From Oceaniglobus roseus (GTDB lineage: Bacteria > Pseudomonadota > Alphaproteobacteria > Rhodobacterales > Rhodobacteraceae), in contig NZ_PNOS01000005.1 of the NCBI RefSeq assembly GCF_002869745.1, forward strand, positions 1-64,000: a stretch of DNA of 64,000 nt. The letters are read 5' to 3'. The notes beneath the pieces were generated by a model. That model was not told where the DNA came from and searched no databases. It was given only the letters and a program-made list of their open reading frames with translations. A program made the position numbers and the translations under genes. This document shows positions 33,479-42,797 of this stretch, piece by piece. Every line of letters begins with the position of its first letter. Within the stretch, counting starts at the first letter, position 1.

Positions 33479-34033
33479 CTAAGGATTTTGCGCCGCGGTG
33501 AGGATTTCGCGCACCCGCGCGTCCAGCCAGTCGAGCGCGGGATCGGGAATCTCCATCTGGTGCAGGTGGGCGACGGTGTTGAACAGGTACTCGGTGTTCG
33601 GCCCCCGCCCGCCCACGGCGCGGGCGATGATCCGCGCCTGTTCCTCCAGGGCCAGCCCGCCGCAATACTGGACATGGGCGGTGTCGACGACATAGGCCAC
33701 CGCCTCTACCCGCCGCCCGTCGTCGAGGTCCAGCGGCAGCACCCGCTCGACATAGGCCGAGGAGATCAGCTCGCGGTCGCGCAGGTATTGCAGCGTCGCC
33801 GCCTCCGCCCCCGGTTCCACCCGAAGGCCCAGCCCGGTGCAGACCGACCCCGGCTCGGGGTCCAGCGCCAGCACCAGCCCCGGCGCCTCTTCCGTGCCGC
33901 GGTGGTGGATCGAGCGCATGCAGAAGCTGCGGGCGTGGTCCGCGAGCGTCGCCACCCGCTGCTCGGCCACCGGGAAGCCGGGGTTCCACAGCAGCGAGCC
34001 GTATCCGAACACCCACATCGGCTTTCCCTGCAT
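33479..34033 (-). CDS. ChaC-like gamma-glutamylcyclotransferase
   Basis: 184 residues with WVFGYGSLLWNPGF at the N-terminus, the YGSL substrate-binding loop of gamma-glutamylcyclotransferases. Further signatures of the ChaC branch are RGTEEAPGLVLAL and EYLFNTV. ChaC-type enzymes cleave glutathione to 5-oxoproline and Cys-Gly in the cytosol. The ATG at 34033 has AGGAGG upstream at good spacing; the next in-frame ATG is at 34018. Confidence 0.9.
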   Translation of the reverse strand: MQGKPMWVFGYGSLLWNPGFPVAEQRVATLADHARSFCMRSIHHRGTEEAPGLVLALDPEPGSVCTGLGLRVEPGAEAATLQYLRDRELISSAYVERVLPLDLDDGRRVEAVAYVVDTAHVQYCGGLALEEQARIIARAVGGRGPNTEYLFNTVAHLHQMEIPDPALDWLDARVREILTAAQNP

Positions 34034-34111
34034 CCACTGGCCCTCCTGTTGCCGGGCCTGTAAACACCGAATGGACGGAAGACGAAAGAGCGGGACAGGG
34101 ACGCGGGCGCG

Positions 34112-35110
34112 ATGCGGAAACTTCTGGTGGTGATCCTGGTCGCGGCGGCGGCCTGGAGCGGGTACTGGTTCGTCGGTTCCTCGGCCGTGGAGCGCGGCCT
34201 GACCGCCTGGTTCGCCGCCCAGGAGACCCGCGGCTGGACCGCCGATTACTCCAGCCTCGCCACCCGGGGGTTCCCCAACCGCTTCGACACCACGATCGAG
34301 AACGTCGAACTGGCCGATCCCGCCACCGGGCTCGGCTGGTCGGCGCCCTTCGTGCAGATCCTCGCGCTCAGCTACAACCCGACGAAGATCATCCTCGCCT
34401 TCCCGCACACCCAGACGATCGCCACCCCGGCCGAGGAGATCACGCTGGACAGCAGCCAGATGCGCGCCAGCGTCGCCTTCGTGCCCGGCACCGACCTCGA
34501 GCTCGATCACCTGACGGCGGTGGCGGACGCGGTGGCGGTCTCTTCCGACACCGGCTGGGGCGCGACGATGGAGCAGCTGCGCTTCGCCACCCGGCCCGCA
34601 ACGGGGGTGCAGCACGCCCACGACATCGCCCTCGCCGCCACGGACATCGCCCCGTCCGAAGTGCTGCGCGCCCGGCTCGACCCCGCCGTGAGCCTGCCGG
34701 AGAAGGTGCAGAGCATCACGGTTGCCACAACCGTCGGCTTCGACGGGCCGTGGAACCACTTCACCCTCTCCGACGCGCATCCGAAGATCACCAGCCTCGA
34801 CGTGACCGAGACGCGGATCGACTGGGGCGACATGAGCCTGCGGGCCGCGGGCCGCCTGACCCCCGACGCGAACGGCCGGGCCGAGGGCGAGATCACCGTG
34901 AAGGCGACCGAGTGGCGGCAGATGGTCGGCGTCGCGGTCAGCCTCGGCCTTGTGCCCGGCGGCGCCTCCGACAGGGTGATCCGCGCGCTGGAGCTGATGG
35001 CGCGGGGCACGGGCGACGCTAAGGTGCTGGAGCTGCCCCTCACCTTCGCCGACGGCCGCGTCTCGCTGGGCCCCGTCCCCCTCGGCCCCGCGCCCTTCCT
35101 CGTGCGATGA
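34112..35110 (+). CDS. DUF2125 domain protein, exported or anchored
   Basis: 332 residues. An N-terminal hydrophobic segment (LLVVILVAAAAWSGYWFV) suggests an anchor or signal peptide. The body matches DUF2125, an alphaproteobacterial family of unknown function: GWTADYSSLATRGFPNRFD, then GLGWSAPFVQILALSYNPTK. The stop overlaps the ycaQ-like start (ATGA), so the two are translated together. Confidence 0.85.
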   Translation: MRKLLVVILVAAAAWSGYWFVGSSAVERGLTAWFAAQETRGWTADYSSLATRGFPNRFDTTIENVELADPATGLGWSAPFVQILALSYNPTKIILAFPHTQTIATPAEEITLDSSQMRASVAFVPGTDLELDHLTAVADAVAVSSDTGWGATMEQLRFATRPATGVQHAHDIALAATDIAPSEVLRARLDPAVSLPEKVQSITVATTVGFDGPWNHFTLSDAHPKITSLDVTETRIDWGDMSLRAAGRLTPDANGRAEGEITVKATEWRQMVGVAVSLGLVPGGASDRVIRALELMARGTGDAKVLELPLTFADGRVSLGPVPLGPAPFLVR

Positions 35111-36309
35111 GCCTGCCGCGTCTCGACAACCGCACGGCGCGACGGCTGTTCCTCGACCGCCACGCCCTGCTGGAAGCGCCGACGGGACCGGCGAAGGGCG
35201 AAGCCCTGCTGGACCTGGTGCACCGCCTCGGCTTCGTGCAGATCGACAGCGTCTCGACGGTCGAGCGGGCGCATCACATGATCCTGCACGCCCGGCGCAC
35301 CGCCTACCGCCCCCCGGCGCTGGCGCGGCTGCTGGAGCGCGACCGCACCCTGTTCGAGCACTGGACCCACGACGCCGCGGCGATCCCGATGGACTTCCTG
35401 CCCCACTGGCGGCTCCGCTTCGCGCGGTCGCAGGAGCGGCTGGAGGAAAGATGGCGCACATGGCGGCGGGAAGGCTACCAGGAGGAGTTCGGCAACGTCA
35501 TCGCCCGGATCCGCGATCACGGCCCCTGCCGGTCAGACCACTTCGCCGACCGCGCGACCGGCAAGACCGGCGAAGGCTGGTGGGACTGGCATCCGTCGAA
35601 GACCGCGCTGGAGTTCCTCTGGCGCTGCGGCACCCTCGCCGTCTGCCGACGCGAGGGGTTCCGCAAGGTCTATGACCTCGCCGAAAACGTCTATCCCGAC
35701 TGCGACCACCCCCTCGACGAGGCGGCGACGATCCATTGGGCCTGCACCGCCGCGCTCGACCGGCTGGGCTTTGCCACCTCCGGCGAACTGGCCGCGTTCT
35801 TCGCCCTGATCTCCCCCGCCGAGGCGAAGGCCTGGTGCGCCGACGCCCTGGCGCGTGGCGAGATCGAGGAGATCGAGGTCGAGGGCGCCGACGGCCGCCC
35901 GCGCCGCCACATCGCCCGCCCCGGTACGGTGGAGACGGCCGCGACGCTGCCCCCGCCCCCGGGCATGATCCGCGTCCTCAGCCCCTTCGACCCTGCCCTG
36001 CGCGACCGGAAGCGGGCCGAGCGGCTGTTCGGCTTCGACTACCGGATCGAGATCTTCGTGCCCGCCGAGCAGCGCAAGTACGGCTACTACGTCTTCCCGC
36101 TGCTCGAGGGCGACCGCCTGGTCGGCCGCATCGACATGAGCGCCGACCGCGCCTCCGGCGTGCTGAGCGTCACGGCGCTCTGGCCCGAGCCGGGGATCCG
36201 GTTCGCCACGACCCGCCTCGCGCGGCTCGACGCCGCGCTGGAGCGCACCGCCCGCCTCGCCGGGGCCGAACGCGTCAGCTTCAGCGAGGGGTGGCTGCGG
36301 CAGGTCTGA
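35107..36309 (+). CDS. YcaQ/AlkZ-type winged-helix DNA glycosylase family protein
   Basis: 400 residues matching the HTH_42 family: LGFVQIDSVSTVERAHHM at residues 42-59 contains QID, the QxD active-site motif of YcaQ-type glycosylases that open interstrand crosslinks and remove alkylated bases. HDAAAIPMDFLPHW and GDRLVGRIDMSADR are other family landmarks. Cytosolic. It overlaps the DUF2125 gene by 4 bases. The repair role is inferred from the motif. Confidence 0.85.
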   Translation: MSLPRLDNRTARRLFLDRHALLEAPTGPAKGEALLDLVHRLGFVQIDSVSTVERAHHMILHARRTAYRPPALARLLERDRTLFEHWTHDAAAIPMDFLPHWRLRFARSQERLEERWRTWRREGYQEEFGNVIARIRDHGPCRSDHFADRATGKTGEGWWDWHPSKTALEFLWRCGTLAVCRREGFRKVYDLAENVYPDCDHPLDEAATIHWACTAALDRLGFATSGELAAFFALISPAEAKAWCADALARGEIEEIEVEGADGRPRRHIARPGTVETAATLPPPPGMIRVLSPFDPALRDRKRAERLFGFDYRIEIFVPAEQRKYGYYVFPLLEGDRLVGRIDMSADRASGVLSVTALWPEPGIRFATTRLARLDAALERTARLAGAERVSFSEGWLRQV

Positions 36310-36391
36310 CCTTCGACCGACACGCCGCCCGGACCTTCCTCGCGTGTCCGGCGTCACGCTGTGGGCATTTCAGGTGGAGAAGAGCCATGGG

Positions 36392-36428
36392 CTTCTTCTT
36401 TGTCAAAATACTCCCCCGCCGGAGGCGT
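36392..36428 (+). repeat. dispersed intergenic motif, copy B
   Basis: CTTCTTCTTTGTCAAAATA followed by CTCCCCCGCCGGAGGCGTC. Lies between the convergent ycaQ-like and extensin-like genes. Closely matches copy C at 62681 in its CCCCGCCGGAGGC half. Confidence 0.55.
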
Positions 36429-36453
36429 CCCGAAATCGAAGCCCGCGCCGCCG

Positions 36454-37272
36454 TCAGCGGCAGTAGGACCCGCTGCGATAACGCGCCGTGTCGAGGTGGA
36501 AGTGGTCCTGGTGGTGCCGGTCCGCGGCCGGTCCGAGAACGGTGCCGAAGGGACCGCAGGCGGCGCGGTGCATGGTCTTCATCATCGCGGCGTGGTCCGG
36601 GTTGCGCCAGCCCTTCAGCACCGACAGTTCGGCGCCGTTCCTCAGGACGATGGCCGAGATGTCGATGGCCCGGCCCTTGCCATGCTCGGACAGCTTCGCG
36701 CCCTTCACGTTGTTGCGCCCGCGGCAGACATAGCTGGCCGCGACCCGCAGCTTCGCCACGCCGCCGCCAAGGCGGCCGACCACCGGTGTCACGCCGCGGT
36801 CGACCCAGGACTTCAACGCCTTCGCCGTGGTGCAGTCGACCGTGGCGGGGGTGGTGAGCGTGACGCCCGAGACGGCGGTCAGCTGCACCGGATCCTCGAT
36901 CCCGCAGCCGTTCAGCCGCCCGCCGATCGGCGACATCTTCCGCCCCTCTATCCCCGGATCGCCGCAGATCGCGCCCTTGCCGTAGGTGATCTTCGGCTGC
37001 CGGGCGAAGCCCGCGCGGATCACGTTGGTGCGCCGCTTGAGGTTCTCGGGGCGCACCGGCGGGCGCACGGACTGCGCCACCACCCCGGCGATGGCCGCCT
37101 GCACCACCGTCGTCGGCCGGGCGACGGGGGCGCCGAGGTCCAGCGGCGCGGCGCGGCTGACGGTGTCGGCGTCGCGATGCTGCGGGCGCGGCGACGCGGC
37201 AGGCGGTTCGGCCTGCGCGGCTCCGGCGGCAAGCGTGCAACACAGGAGGAAAAGTCCGGGGGTCTGCTTCAT
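36454..37272 (-). CDS. extensin family protein, secreted
   Basis: 272 residues with a signal peptide (about 1-21, ending AAQAE). The C-terminal half is the extensin-like domain (PF06904): GRLNGCGIEDPV, SYVCRGRNN, LSEHGKGRAIDISAI, and HRAACGPFGTVLG, ending HHQDHFHLDTA. The histidine and aspartate pattern (EHGKGRAIDIS...HQDHFHLD) resembles D-Ala-D-Ala peptidase-like metal sites, so a peptidoglycan-related role is likely but unproven. Start overlaps the tyrC stop (ATGA). Confidence 0.87.
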   Translation of the reverse strand: MKQTPGLFLLCCTLAAGAAQAEPPAASPRPQHRDADTVSRAAPLDLGAPVARPTTVVQAAIAGVVAQSVRPPVRPENLKRRTNVIRAGFARQPKITYGKGAICGDPGIEGRKMSPIGGRLNGCGIEDPVQLTAVSGVTLTTPATVDCTTAKALKSWVDRGVTPVVGRLGGGVAKLRVAASYVCRGRNNVKGAKLSEHGKGRAIDISAIVLRNGAELSVLKGWRNPDHAAMMKTMHRAACGPFGTVLGPAADRHHQDHFHLDTARYRSGSYCR

Positions 37273-38189
37273 TTCACCTTCACACCGCGTCCGAAATCGG
37301 GGGCCGACGTGTCCTGTCCGGCCTCGATGATTCCCCTCCGGATAGCACGGGTGCGGGTGAAATAGTCGAAAAGATGTTGTCCGTCGCCCTTGCGGATCGC
37401 CCGCTGGAGGGCGAAAAGCTCTTCCGTGAAGCGGCCGAGGATCTCCAGCGTGGCGTCCTTGTTGGTCAGGAACACGTCCCGCCACATCGTCGGATCCGAG
37501 GCCGCGATGCGGGTGAAGTCCCTGAAACCGGCTGCGGAATACTTGATCACCTCGCTGTCGGTGACGCGGCGCAAGTCGTCCGCCACGCCGACCATCGTGT
37601 AGGCGATGAGGTGCGGCGTGTGGCTGGTGACGGCCAGCACGAGATCGTGATGATCGGCGTCCATCACCTCGGTGTTGGCGCCGATCCTCTCCCAGAGGTC
37701 GCGCAGCCGCGCCAGCGCCTCGGGATCGGTGTTCTCGACCGGCACCAGCAGGGTCCAGCGGTTGTCGAACAACTCGGCGAAGCCCGAGCGGGGGCCCGAA
37801 TGTTCGGTCCCCGCCAGCGGATGCGCCGGGATGAAATGCACGCCCTCGGGCAGGTGCGGGCCGACCGCGGCGATGACCGCCGCCTTGACCGACCCGACGT
37901 CCGTCACCGTCGCCCCGGGCTTCAGGTGGGGCGCCATCTCGGCGGCGACGTCGCCCATGGCGCCCACCGGCACGCAGAGCACGACGAGGTCGGCGTCCGT
38001 CACCGCCTCGGCCACCGTGTCGGTGACGCGGTCGACCAGCCCGATCTCGGCGGCGACGGCCCGGGTGTCGGCCGAGCGGGCGGTGCCCACGATCTCTCCC
38101 GCGAGGCCGGCGCGGCGCATGGCAAGGGACATGGAGCCGGCGATCAGCCCGAGGCCGATCAGCGCGACCCGGTCGTAGATCGGTGTCAT
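37269..38189 (-). CDS. tyrC: prephenate/arogenate dehydrogenase
   Basis: 306 residues; oxidative decarboxylation of prephenate or cyclohexadienyl substrates in tyrosine synthesis. NAD(P)-binding motif [16 protein letters not shown] near the start, then [23 protein letters not shown] and [12 protein letters not shown], all typical of the family. The ATG at 38189 overlaps the hisC stop (ATGA); a longer frame to 38237 lies inside hisC. The hisC-tyrC pairing is common in Rhodobacteraceae and supports an aminotransferase role in tyrosine or phenylalanine synthesis too. Confidence 0.93.
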   Translation of the reverse strand: MTPIYDRVALIGLGLIAGSMSLAMRRAGLAGEIVGTARSADTRAVAAEIGLVDRVTDTVAEAVTDADLVVLCVPVGAMGDVAAEMAPHLKPGATVTDVGSVKAAVIAAVGPHLPEGVHFIPAHPLAGTEHSGPRSGFAELFDNRWTLLVPVENTDPEALARLRDLWERIGANTEVMDADHHDLVLAVTSHTPHLIAYTMVGVADDLRRVTDSEVIKYSAAGFRDFTRIAASDPTMWRDVFLTNKDATLEILGRFTEELFALQRAIRKGDGQHLFDYFTRTRAIRRGIIEAGQDTSAPDFGRGVKVK

Positions 38190-39274
38190 CCGCGCGTCTC
38201 CTTGAAGTTGGAGATGGCATGGACCACGCGGCGGCACGACGCCTCGTCGCCGACGGTGATGCGCAGGCAGTTGGGCAGCTTGTAGCCGCCCATCTTCCTC
38301 ACGATCAGCCCCTCGTCCCGCAGATGCGCCTCGCAGGCGTCGGCCTGCGCCGTGTCGTCGAAGCGCGCCAGCACGAAGTTCGCGCAGGAGGTGTCCGAGG
38401 GCACGCCGATCTCGGCCAGCGCCTTGGCCATCCAGGTGCGCATCCGCGCATTCTCGGCCCGGCAGCGTTCGACGTGGTCCTGGTCGCGCAGCGCGGCCTC
38501 GGCGGCGGCCATCTGCAACTCGGACAGGTTGAAGGGGCCGCGCACCCGGTTCAGCGCGTCGATCACGTGGGCGGGGCCGTAGCCCCAGCCGATCCTGAGC
38601 CCGCCAAGGCCGTAGATCTTCGAGAAGGTGCGGGTCATGAACACGTTGTCGCGCTTGTCCACCAGTTTCGCCCCGCCGTCGAAATCCTCGACATACTCGG
38701 CATAGGCGCCGTCGAGCACCAGCAGGACGTGGGCGGGCAACTCGGCCGCGAGCCGCCCCACCTCGTTGCTGCCGATCATGGTGCCGGTCGGGTTGCCGGG
38801 GTTGGCGATGAACACCAGCCGGGTGCGGAAGTTGCAGGCCTCGATGATCGCGTCGACGTCGACCTTGCGCTCGTGCTCGCGCACCTCGATCGGCGCGGCA
38901 CCGGCGGCCAGGGCCGAGATGCGGTACATGCCGAAGCCGTGCTCGGTATGGATCACCTCGTGGCCCGGCCCGCCATAGGCCTGGCAGAGCATCGAGATGA
39001 TCTCGTCGCTGCCGTTGCCGCAGATGATCCGCTCGGGGTCCAGCCCGTGGACCTCGCCGATGGCGCGGCGCAGCGGGCCGTGATCGGTCGAGGGATAGCG
39101 GTGCAGGCTGTGCACCGACTTGCGGATCGCCTCCCGCACCGAATCGGAGGGGCCGAACGGGTTCTCGTTGCTGGACAGCTTCACGACATCGCGGGCGCCC
39201 GGCAGCTTGCTTTCCCCTCCGACATAGGGCGCGATTTCAAGGACTCCGGGCTTCGGCTGGATGGCATGTGTCAT
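38186..39274 (-). CDS. hisC: histidinol-phosphate / aromatic aminotransferase
   Basis: 362 residues, fold-type I PLP enzyme. [28 protein letters not shown], and [18 protein letters not shown], which holds the PLP lysine, are intact. Acts on imidazole-acetol phosphate in histidine synthesis; the adjacent tyrC suggests it may also transaminate prephenate or phenylpyruvate-type substrates. First gene of hisC-tyrC-extensin. Confidence 0.93.
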   Translation of the reverse strand: MTHAIQPKPGVLEIAPYVGGESKLPGARDVVKLSSNENPFGPSDSVREAIRKSVHSLHRYPSTDHGPLRRAIGEVHGLDPERIICGNGSDEIISMLCQAYGGPGHEVIHTEHGFGMYRISALAAGAAPIEVREHERKVDVDAIIEACNFRTRLVFIANPGNPTGTMIGSNEVGRLAAELPAHVLLVLDGAYAEYVEDFDGGAKLVDKRDNVFMTRTFSKIYGLGGLRIGWGYGPAHVIDALNRVRGPFNLSELQMAAAEAALRDQDHVERCRAENARMRTWMAKALAEIGVPSDTSCANFVLARFDDTAQADACEAHLRDEGLIVRKMGGYKLPNCLRITVGDEASCRRVVHAISNFKETRG

Positions 39275-39402
39275 GTCAAAAACTCCCCTCGGCGGCTTCT
39301 AGCCGGGCCATGAGAACAAAACCAGATGACATGTTGCCCGTGCAGCACAGTTGCCGATTTAACCGGCAGGTGCGGTTTTCCGGTCACGCAATGGGACGGG
39401 CG

Positions 39403-40710
39403 TCAGGGTTCGATGTCCAGCCCGTGCTCGGCCGCGGAGGCCACCAGCGCCTCGAGCATGGGCGCAAAGGCGGGATGACCGGGGCCCAGATCCCTGAGTT
39501 GCCAATAGTCCGAGGCCAGGTCGAACAGCTGGGTGCTGCCGTCGGCATAGAGGATGAAGCGGTAGTCGCCCCTCCGGATTCCGATGCTGCCGTCGTAGAA
39601 GGTCGGCACCGCGCGGTCCGGGTCGCGGTCACCGTCGAGGTAGCCCCGCAGCGACCGCCCGGCACAGCCCGGAAGCCCCGGCAGCCCGGCATGGTCCAGC
39701 ACCGTCGGCCCGACATCGAGCAGCGCCACCGGATCGTGGATCTCCCGCGCCTCGGGGCGTGACGGGTCGTGCAGGATCAGCGGCACCTTCGCCGCCTGCT
39801 CCCACAGCGTCGCCTTGCGGAAGCGGTTGCGGTTGCCAAGGTGGAAGCCGTGGTCGGACACGATGACGACCACGGTATTGTCGGCGTGGCGCGAGGCCTT
39901 CAGCGCGTCCCAGACCCGGCCAAGGTGGTGGTCGCCGTGGCTGAGGGCGGAGAAATAGTTGCGCACGCTCTCCCGCCACCAGCGCGGTTTGCCGAGCTTG
40001 GGGTTCTGCGGCATCCGCTCGTCCGTGAACGGGTGCGGATCGAACCCCGCGGCCCATTCGGCGGGCGGGCGGAAGGCGTCGGCGTCGTACATCTCCTTGA
40101 AGCGCGCGGGGGTGTAGTGGGGGCCATGGGGGCTGTAGAAGCCGACCTCGCGGTAGAAGGGGGCGTCGCGGTCGTAGCTTTCGATGAAGTCGATGAAGGA
40201 ATCGGCCGACTGGTGGTCGTGGTAGGTCGCGTCGTCCTTCGGATCGGTGGTGCCCCAGCCACCGCGGTTGCCGCCGTACTTCTTCTTGTCGATGTCCGGC
40301 AGCATCTTCATGTCGCTGCGGAAGGTCTTCGGCCCATCGTTGTAGAGCGCGCGGTGATAGGCGGTCGGAAGCGGCTTGTAGCGGTGATGCACCTTGCCGC
40401 CGGACGAGCAGTAGAAGCCCGCGGCCTTCAGCCGGGACGACCATATGCCCTCGGGCCCGATCACGTCGAAGACTTCGGTGGAATGGTCCAGCACGCCCAG
40501 CTGATGGGGGCTGAGGCCAGTCATCATGCTGGCGCGGGAGGGGCCGCAGATGGGCGCCTGGCAATAGGCGGCGCGGAAGGCCGCGGACTGGGCGCAGATG
40601 CGGTCGAGGTTGGGGGTCCGCAACGTCTCGCCGAAGACGTTGCGGTAATCCTGGTAGGCGGCGGCGTCGTCGAAACTGACCAGAAGGACGTTCCGTCGCG
40701 CCGCCTCCAC
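39403..40710 (-). CDS. type I sulfatase family protein
   Basis: 435 residues from a GTG start 7 bases after the rpsD stop; no strong ribosome-binding site, so coupling to rpsD is likely. Metal-site residues appear in LLVSFDD near the start and IVSDHGFHLGNRN later. The sulfatase signature CGPSRASMMTG puts Cys55 at the position converted to formylglycine. No signal peptide, so probably cytosolic. The substrate (sulfate ester, possibly choline sulfate or glycan) cannot be told. No formylglycine-generating enzyme gene is seen in the window. Confidence 0.9.
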   Translation of the reverse strand: MEAARRNVLLVSFDDAAAYQDYRNVFGETLRTPNLDRICAQSAAFRAAYCQAPICGPSRASMMTGLSPHQLGVLDHSTEVFDVIGPEGIWSSRLKAAGFYCSSGGKVHHRYKPLPTAYHRALYNDGPKTFRSDMKMLPDIDKKKYGGNRGGWGTTDPKDDATYHDHQSADSFIDFIESYDRDAPFYREVGFYSPHGPHYTPARFKEMYDADAFRPPAEWAAGFDPHPFTDERMPQNPKLGKPRWWRESVRNYFSALSHGDHHLGRVWDALKASRHADNTVVVIVSDHGFHLGNRNRFRKATLWEQAAKVPLILHDPSRPEAREIHDPVALLDVGPTVLDHAGLPGLPGCAGRSLRGYLDGDRDPDRAVPTFYDGSIGIRRGDYRFILYADGSTQLFDLASDYWQLRDLGPGHPAFAPMLEALVASAAEHGLDIEP

Positions 40711-40717
40711 GGCCCGA

Positions 40718-41338
40718 TCAGTTCTGGGCGTAGTATTCGATGACGAGGTTCGGCTCCATCTGCACCGGATAGGGCACGTCGCCGAGGCCCGGGGTGCGCA
40801 CGAAGGTCGCGGTCATCTTGTTGTGGTCGACTTCGAGGTAGTCCGGCACGTCCCGCTCGGGCAGCTGCACGGCTTCCAGCACGGTGACGAGCTGCTTCGA
40901 CTTCGCGCGGACCTCGATCACGTCGCCTTCCTTCACGCGGTAGGAGGGGATGTTGACGCGCTGGCCGTTCACGGTGACGTGGCCGTGGTTCACGAACTGG
41001 CGGGCGGCAAAGACGGTCGCCACGAACTTGGCGCGGTAGACGACGGCGTCCAGACGGCGCTCGAGCAGGCCGATCAGGTTCTCGCCGGTGTCGCCGCGGA
41101 CCCGCGCGGCCTCGGCATAGATGCGCTTGAACTGCTTCTCGGTCAGGTCGCCGTAATAGCCTTTCAGCTTCTGCTTGGCACGCAGCTGGAGGCCGAAGTC
41201 CGAAACCTTGCCCTTGCGGCGCTGGCCGTGCTGGCCGGGGCCGTATTCGCGGCGGTTGACCGGGGACTTCGGGCGGCCCCAGATGTTTTCGCCCATGCGG
41301 CGGTCGATCTTGTACTTGGCAGAGGTGCGTTTGGTCAC
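40718..41338 (-). CDS. rpsD: 30S ribosomal protein S4
   Basis: 206 residues from a GTG start with AAGGAG upstream. Typical features: [25 protein letters not shown] (start of this run), the S4 domain [13 protein letters not shown]...[12 protein letters not shown], and the C-terminal [13 protein letters not shown]. Binds 16S rRNA to nucleate 30S assembly. Confidence 0.97.
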   Translation of the reverse strand: MTKRTSAKYKIDRRMGENIWGRPKSPVNRREYGPGQHGQRRKGKVSDFGLQLRAKQKLKGYYGDLTEKQFKRIYAEAARVRGDTGENLIGLLERRLDAVVYRAKFVATVFAARQFVNHGHVTVNGQRVNIPSYRVKEGDVIEVRAKSKQLVTVLEAVQLPERDVPDYLEVDHNKMTATFVRTPGLGDVPYPVQMEPNLVIEYYAQN

Positions 41339-41544
41339 CGTCTGATCTCCTTCTTCAGGGCGTCACCCCGTGGCGCGTGGGCCGGGGGGCGACAGGGAAG
41401 GGCGTTGTCCTCTGAACCCCGGCTCTGATGAACCGGACTCCGACAGGCTTCCCCTTGCGGGGGCCACCAACACCAATGACGATCCGGACGCCGCGCAGGC
41501 GCAGCACCAGACAGGCGCGCTGCATATCCTCTGGGTGCGCGGAG
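41339..41544 (-). other. rpsD 5' leader / intergenic region
   Basis: 206 bases between rpsD and the Hint gene stop. On the minus strand it holds CCCC-GCAA-GGGG and a run with CCGGTTCATCAGAGCCGG that can pair, about 100 bases before rpsD. It may be a structured leader (S4 often regulates its own operon) but no known motif is recognised. Confidence 0.35.
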
Positions 41545-42648
41545 TCAAGAGGCAACGGCCAGTCTCCTCCCCGACCGTCGCGCCGCGTCCCGCGCCTCCT
41601 GAAGCAGCACCGCCGCCTCCGGTCCGCTCAGCATCCGGCGCACCGGGGCGCCGAAGCAGCCCGGATCGGCCTGCAACGCGGGATCGCGCGCGAACAGCAG
41701 GGCGCGCTGGTCCTCGGGGATGCTCGACAGGTCGGTGTGACCGGGGTGGAAGCTTTCGCAGGCCACGCCGTTGGCCCAGACCACCTGGTGCCCCGGCAGC
41801 ATGACGTGGCGATAGACCACGTCGCGCCGCCCGTGTTCGATCGTGACGCTGCGGTCGTTCACCATGTCGACGGCGGCGACCAGCACCTCGGCCTCGCCGA
41901 ACAGGGCCCCGGCCGCCGCGCCGCGCACGAGGATCCTGTGACCGGGCGACACGACGAGGTCGGGCGCCGGGCAGGAAAGGCCCAGCGCATGGGCCCGGAT
42001 GCGCACCGGCCTGAGGTCGGGTAGCGCGTGCAGCCGCGCGCCCGTCATCCGGCGATACCCGCTCCAGACCACCGGCTGGGCGCCGTTGTCGCGGGTCTCG
42101 ACCAGGTCGCCGGGGTGCAGGTCCTCGACCGCCACCTCGCCCCGCGGCGTCCGCAGGAGCGTGCCGTCGGCAAAGCAGATCACCCCCGGCGGCTTCGGTC
42201 TGCGCGGGCCGAGAAGGCGCTGCTCGTCGGGGCAGCGCACCACGGACAGGTCGGTGTCGCGGGGCGGGATGCGGTCGATGAACAGCAGCAGCGGCCGCGC
42301 GGACTCCGGCATCTCGATCAGGGTCACGGCAAAGACGGTGCGCCCGTCGCTGACCTCGAAGAAGCGGTCGAACACCGGCTCGTCCGGGCCGCCGGACAGG
42401 CTGGCGTCGCGCAGCGACAGGGTGCGGCGCAGGATCCGGCGCGCCGCCCGCGCCGCCCTCCGCTTCAGCTCCTCGTCGTCGATCGGCCCCCTCAGGATCA
42501 GGACGTCGCCCGGCCCGTCGACGCGGACCGGTTCCCCGCTCCAGCGCCAGCACGCCCCCGGCCCGAGCGCACCCAGCGGCGCACCCTGCATTCCGTCCAC
42601 TTCCGTCTGCGACCAGGAGACGACGAACGTACCCTGCACGCCCGACAT
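41545..42648 (-). CDS. Hint domain-containing protein
   Basis: 367 residues from ATG 42648 (an in-frame ATG at 42714 is possible). N-terminal about 150 residues are unlike known enzymes; from about 157 it reads ICFADGTLLRTPRGEVAVEDL, HPGDLVETRDNG and later PGHQVVWANGVACESF. This is the Hint (hedgehog/intein) module seen in many Rhodobacteraceae proteins. Cys158 is the likely nucleophile for self-cleavage or cyclisation. There is no C-extein, as the protein ends about 70 residues after the Hint core. Function unknown. Confidence 0.87.
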   Translation of the reverse strand: MSGVQGTFVVSWSQTEVDGMQGAPLGALGPGACWRWSGEPVRVDGPGDVLILRGPIDDEELKRRAARAARRILRRTLSLRDASLSGGPDEPVFDRFFEVSDGRTVFAVTLIEMPESARPLLLFIDRIPPRDTDLSVVRCPDEQRLLGPRRPKPPGVICFADGTLLRTPRGEVAVEDLHPGDLVETRDNGAQPVVWSGYRRMTGARLHALPDLRPVRIRAHALGLSCPAPDLVVSPGHRILVRGAAAGALFGEAEVLVAAVDMVNDRSVTIEHGRRDVVYRHVMLPGHQVVWANGVACESFHPGHTDLSSIPEDQRALLFARDPALQADPGCFGAPVRRMLSGPEAAVLLQEARDAARRSGRRLAVAS

Positions 42649-42797
42649 TCCGCCCGATACCTGCTCTGCTTGTCGTTGCGGAAAGCGTATCCGAGGAGCG
42701 TCCCGCGGCAACACGCCGTTTGCAGACCCGGCTCAATCCGGCGCCGTGTCGTTGCCAAACCCCCACATTCATTGGGTTTTTTCAACCTTAGGGCGAT

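Noticed and set aside
29920-33501. 1193-residue open frame on the plus strand
   Set aside because: Mirror of the coiled-coil and channel genes; composition follows the opposite strand.
41380-41480. tRNA-like sequence in the rpsD leader
   Set aside because: GGTTCATC and GGGGTTC resemble T-loop bases, but no full cloverleaf with a paired acceptor stem could be drawn.
42740-42785. Terminator-like AAACCC...GGGTTT followed by TTT on the plus strand
   Set aside because: No plus-strand gene ends here, and on the minus strand no T-run follows the stem; it may just be an AT-rich promoter area of the Hint gene.
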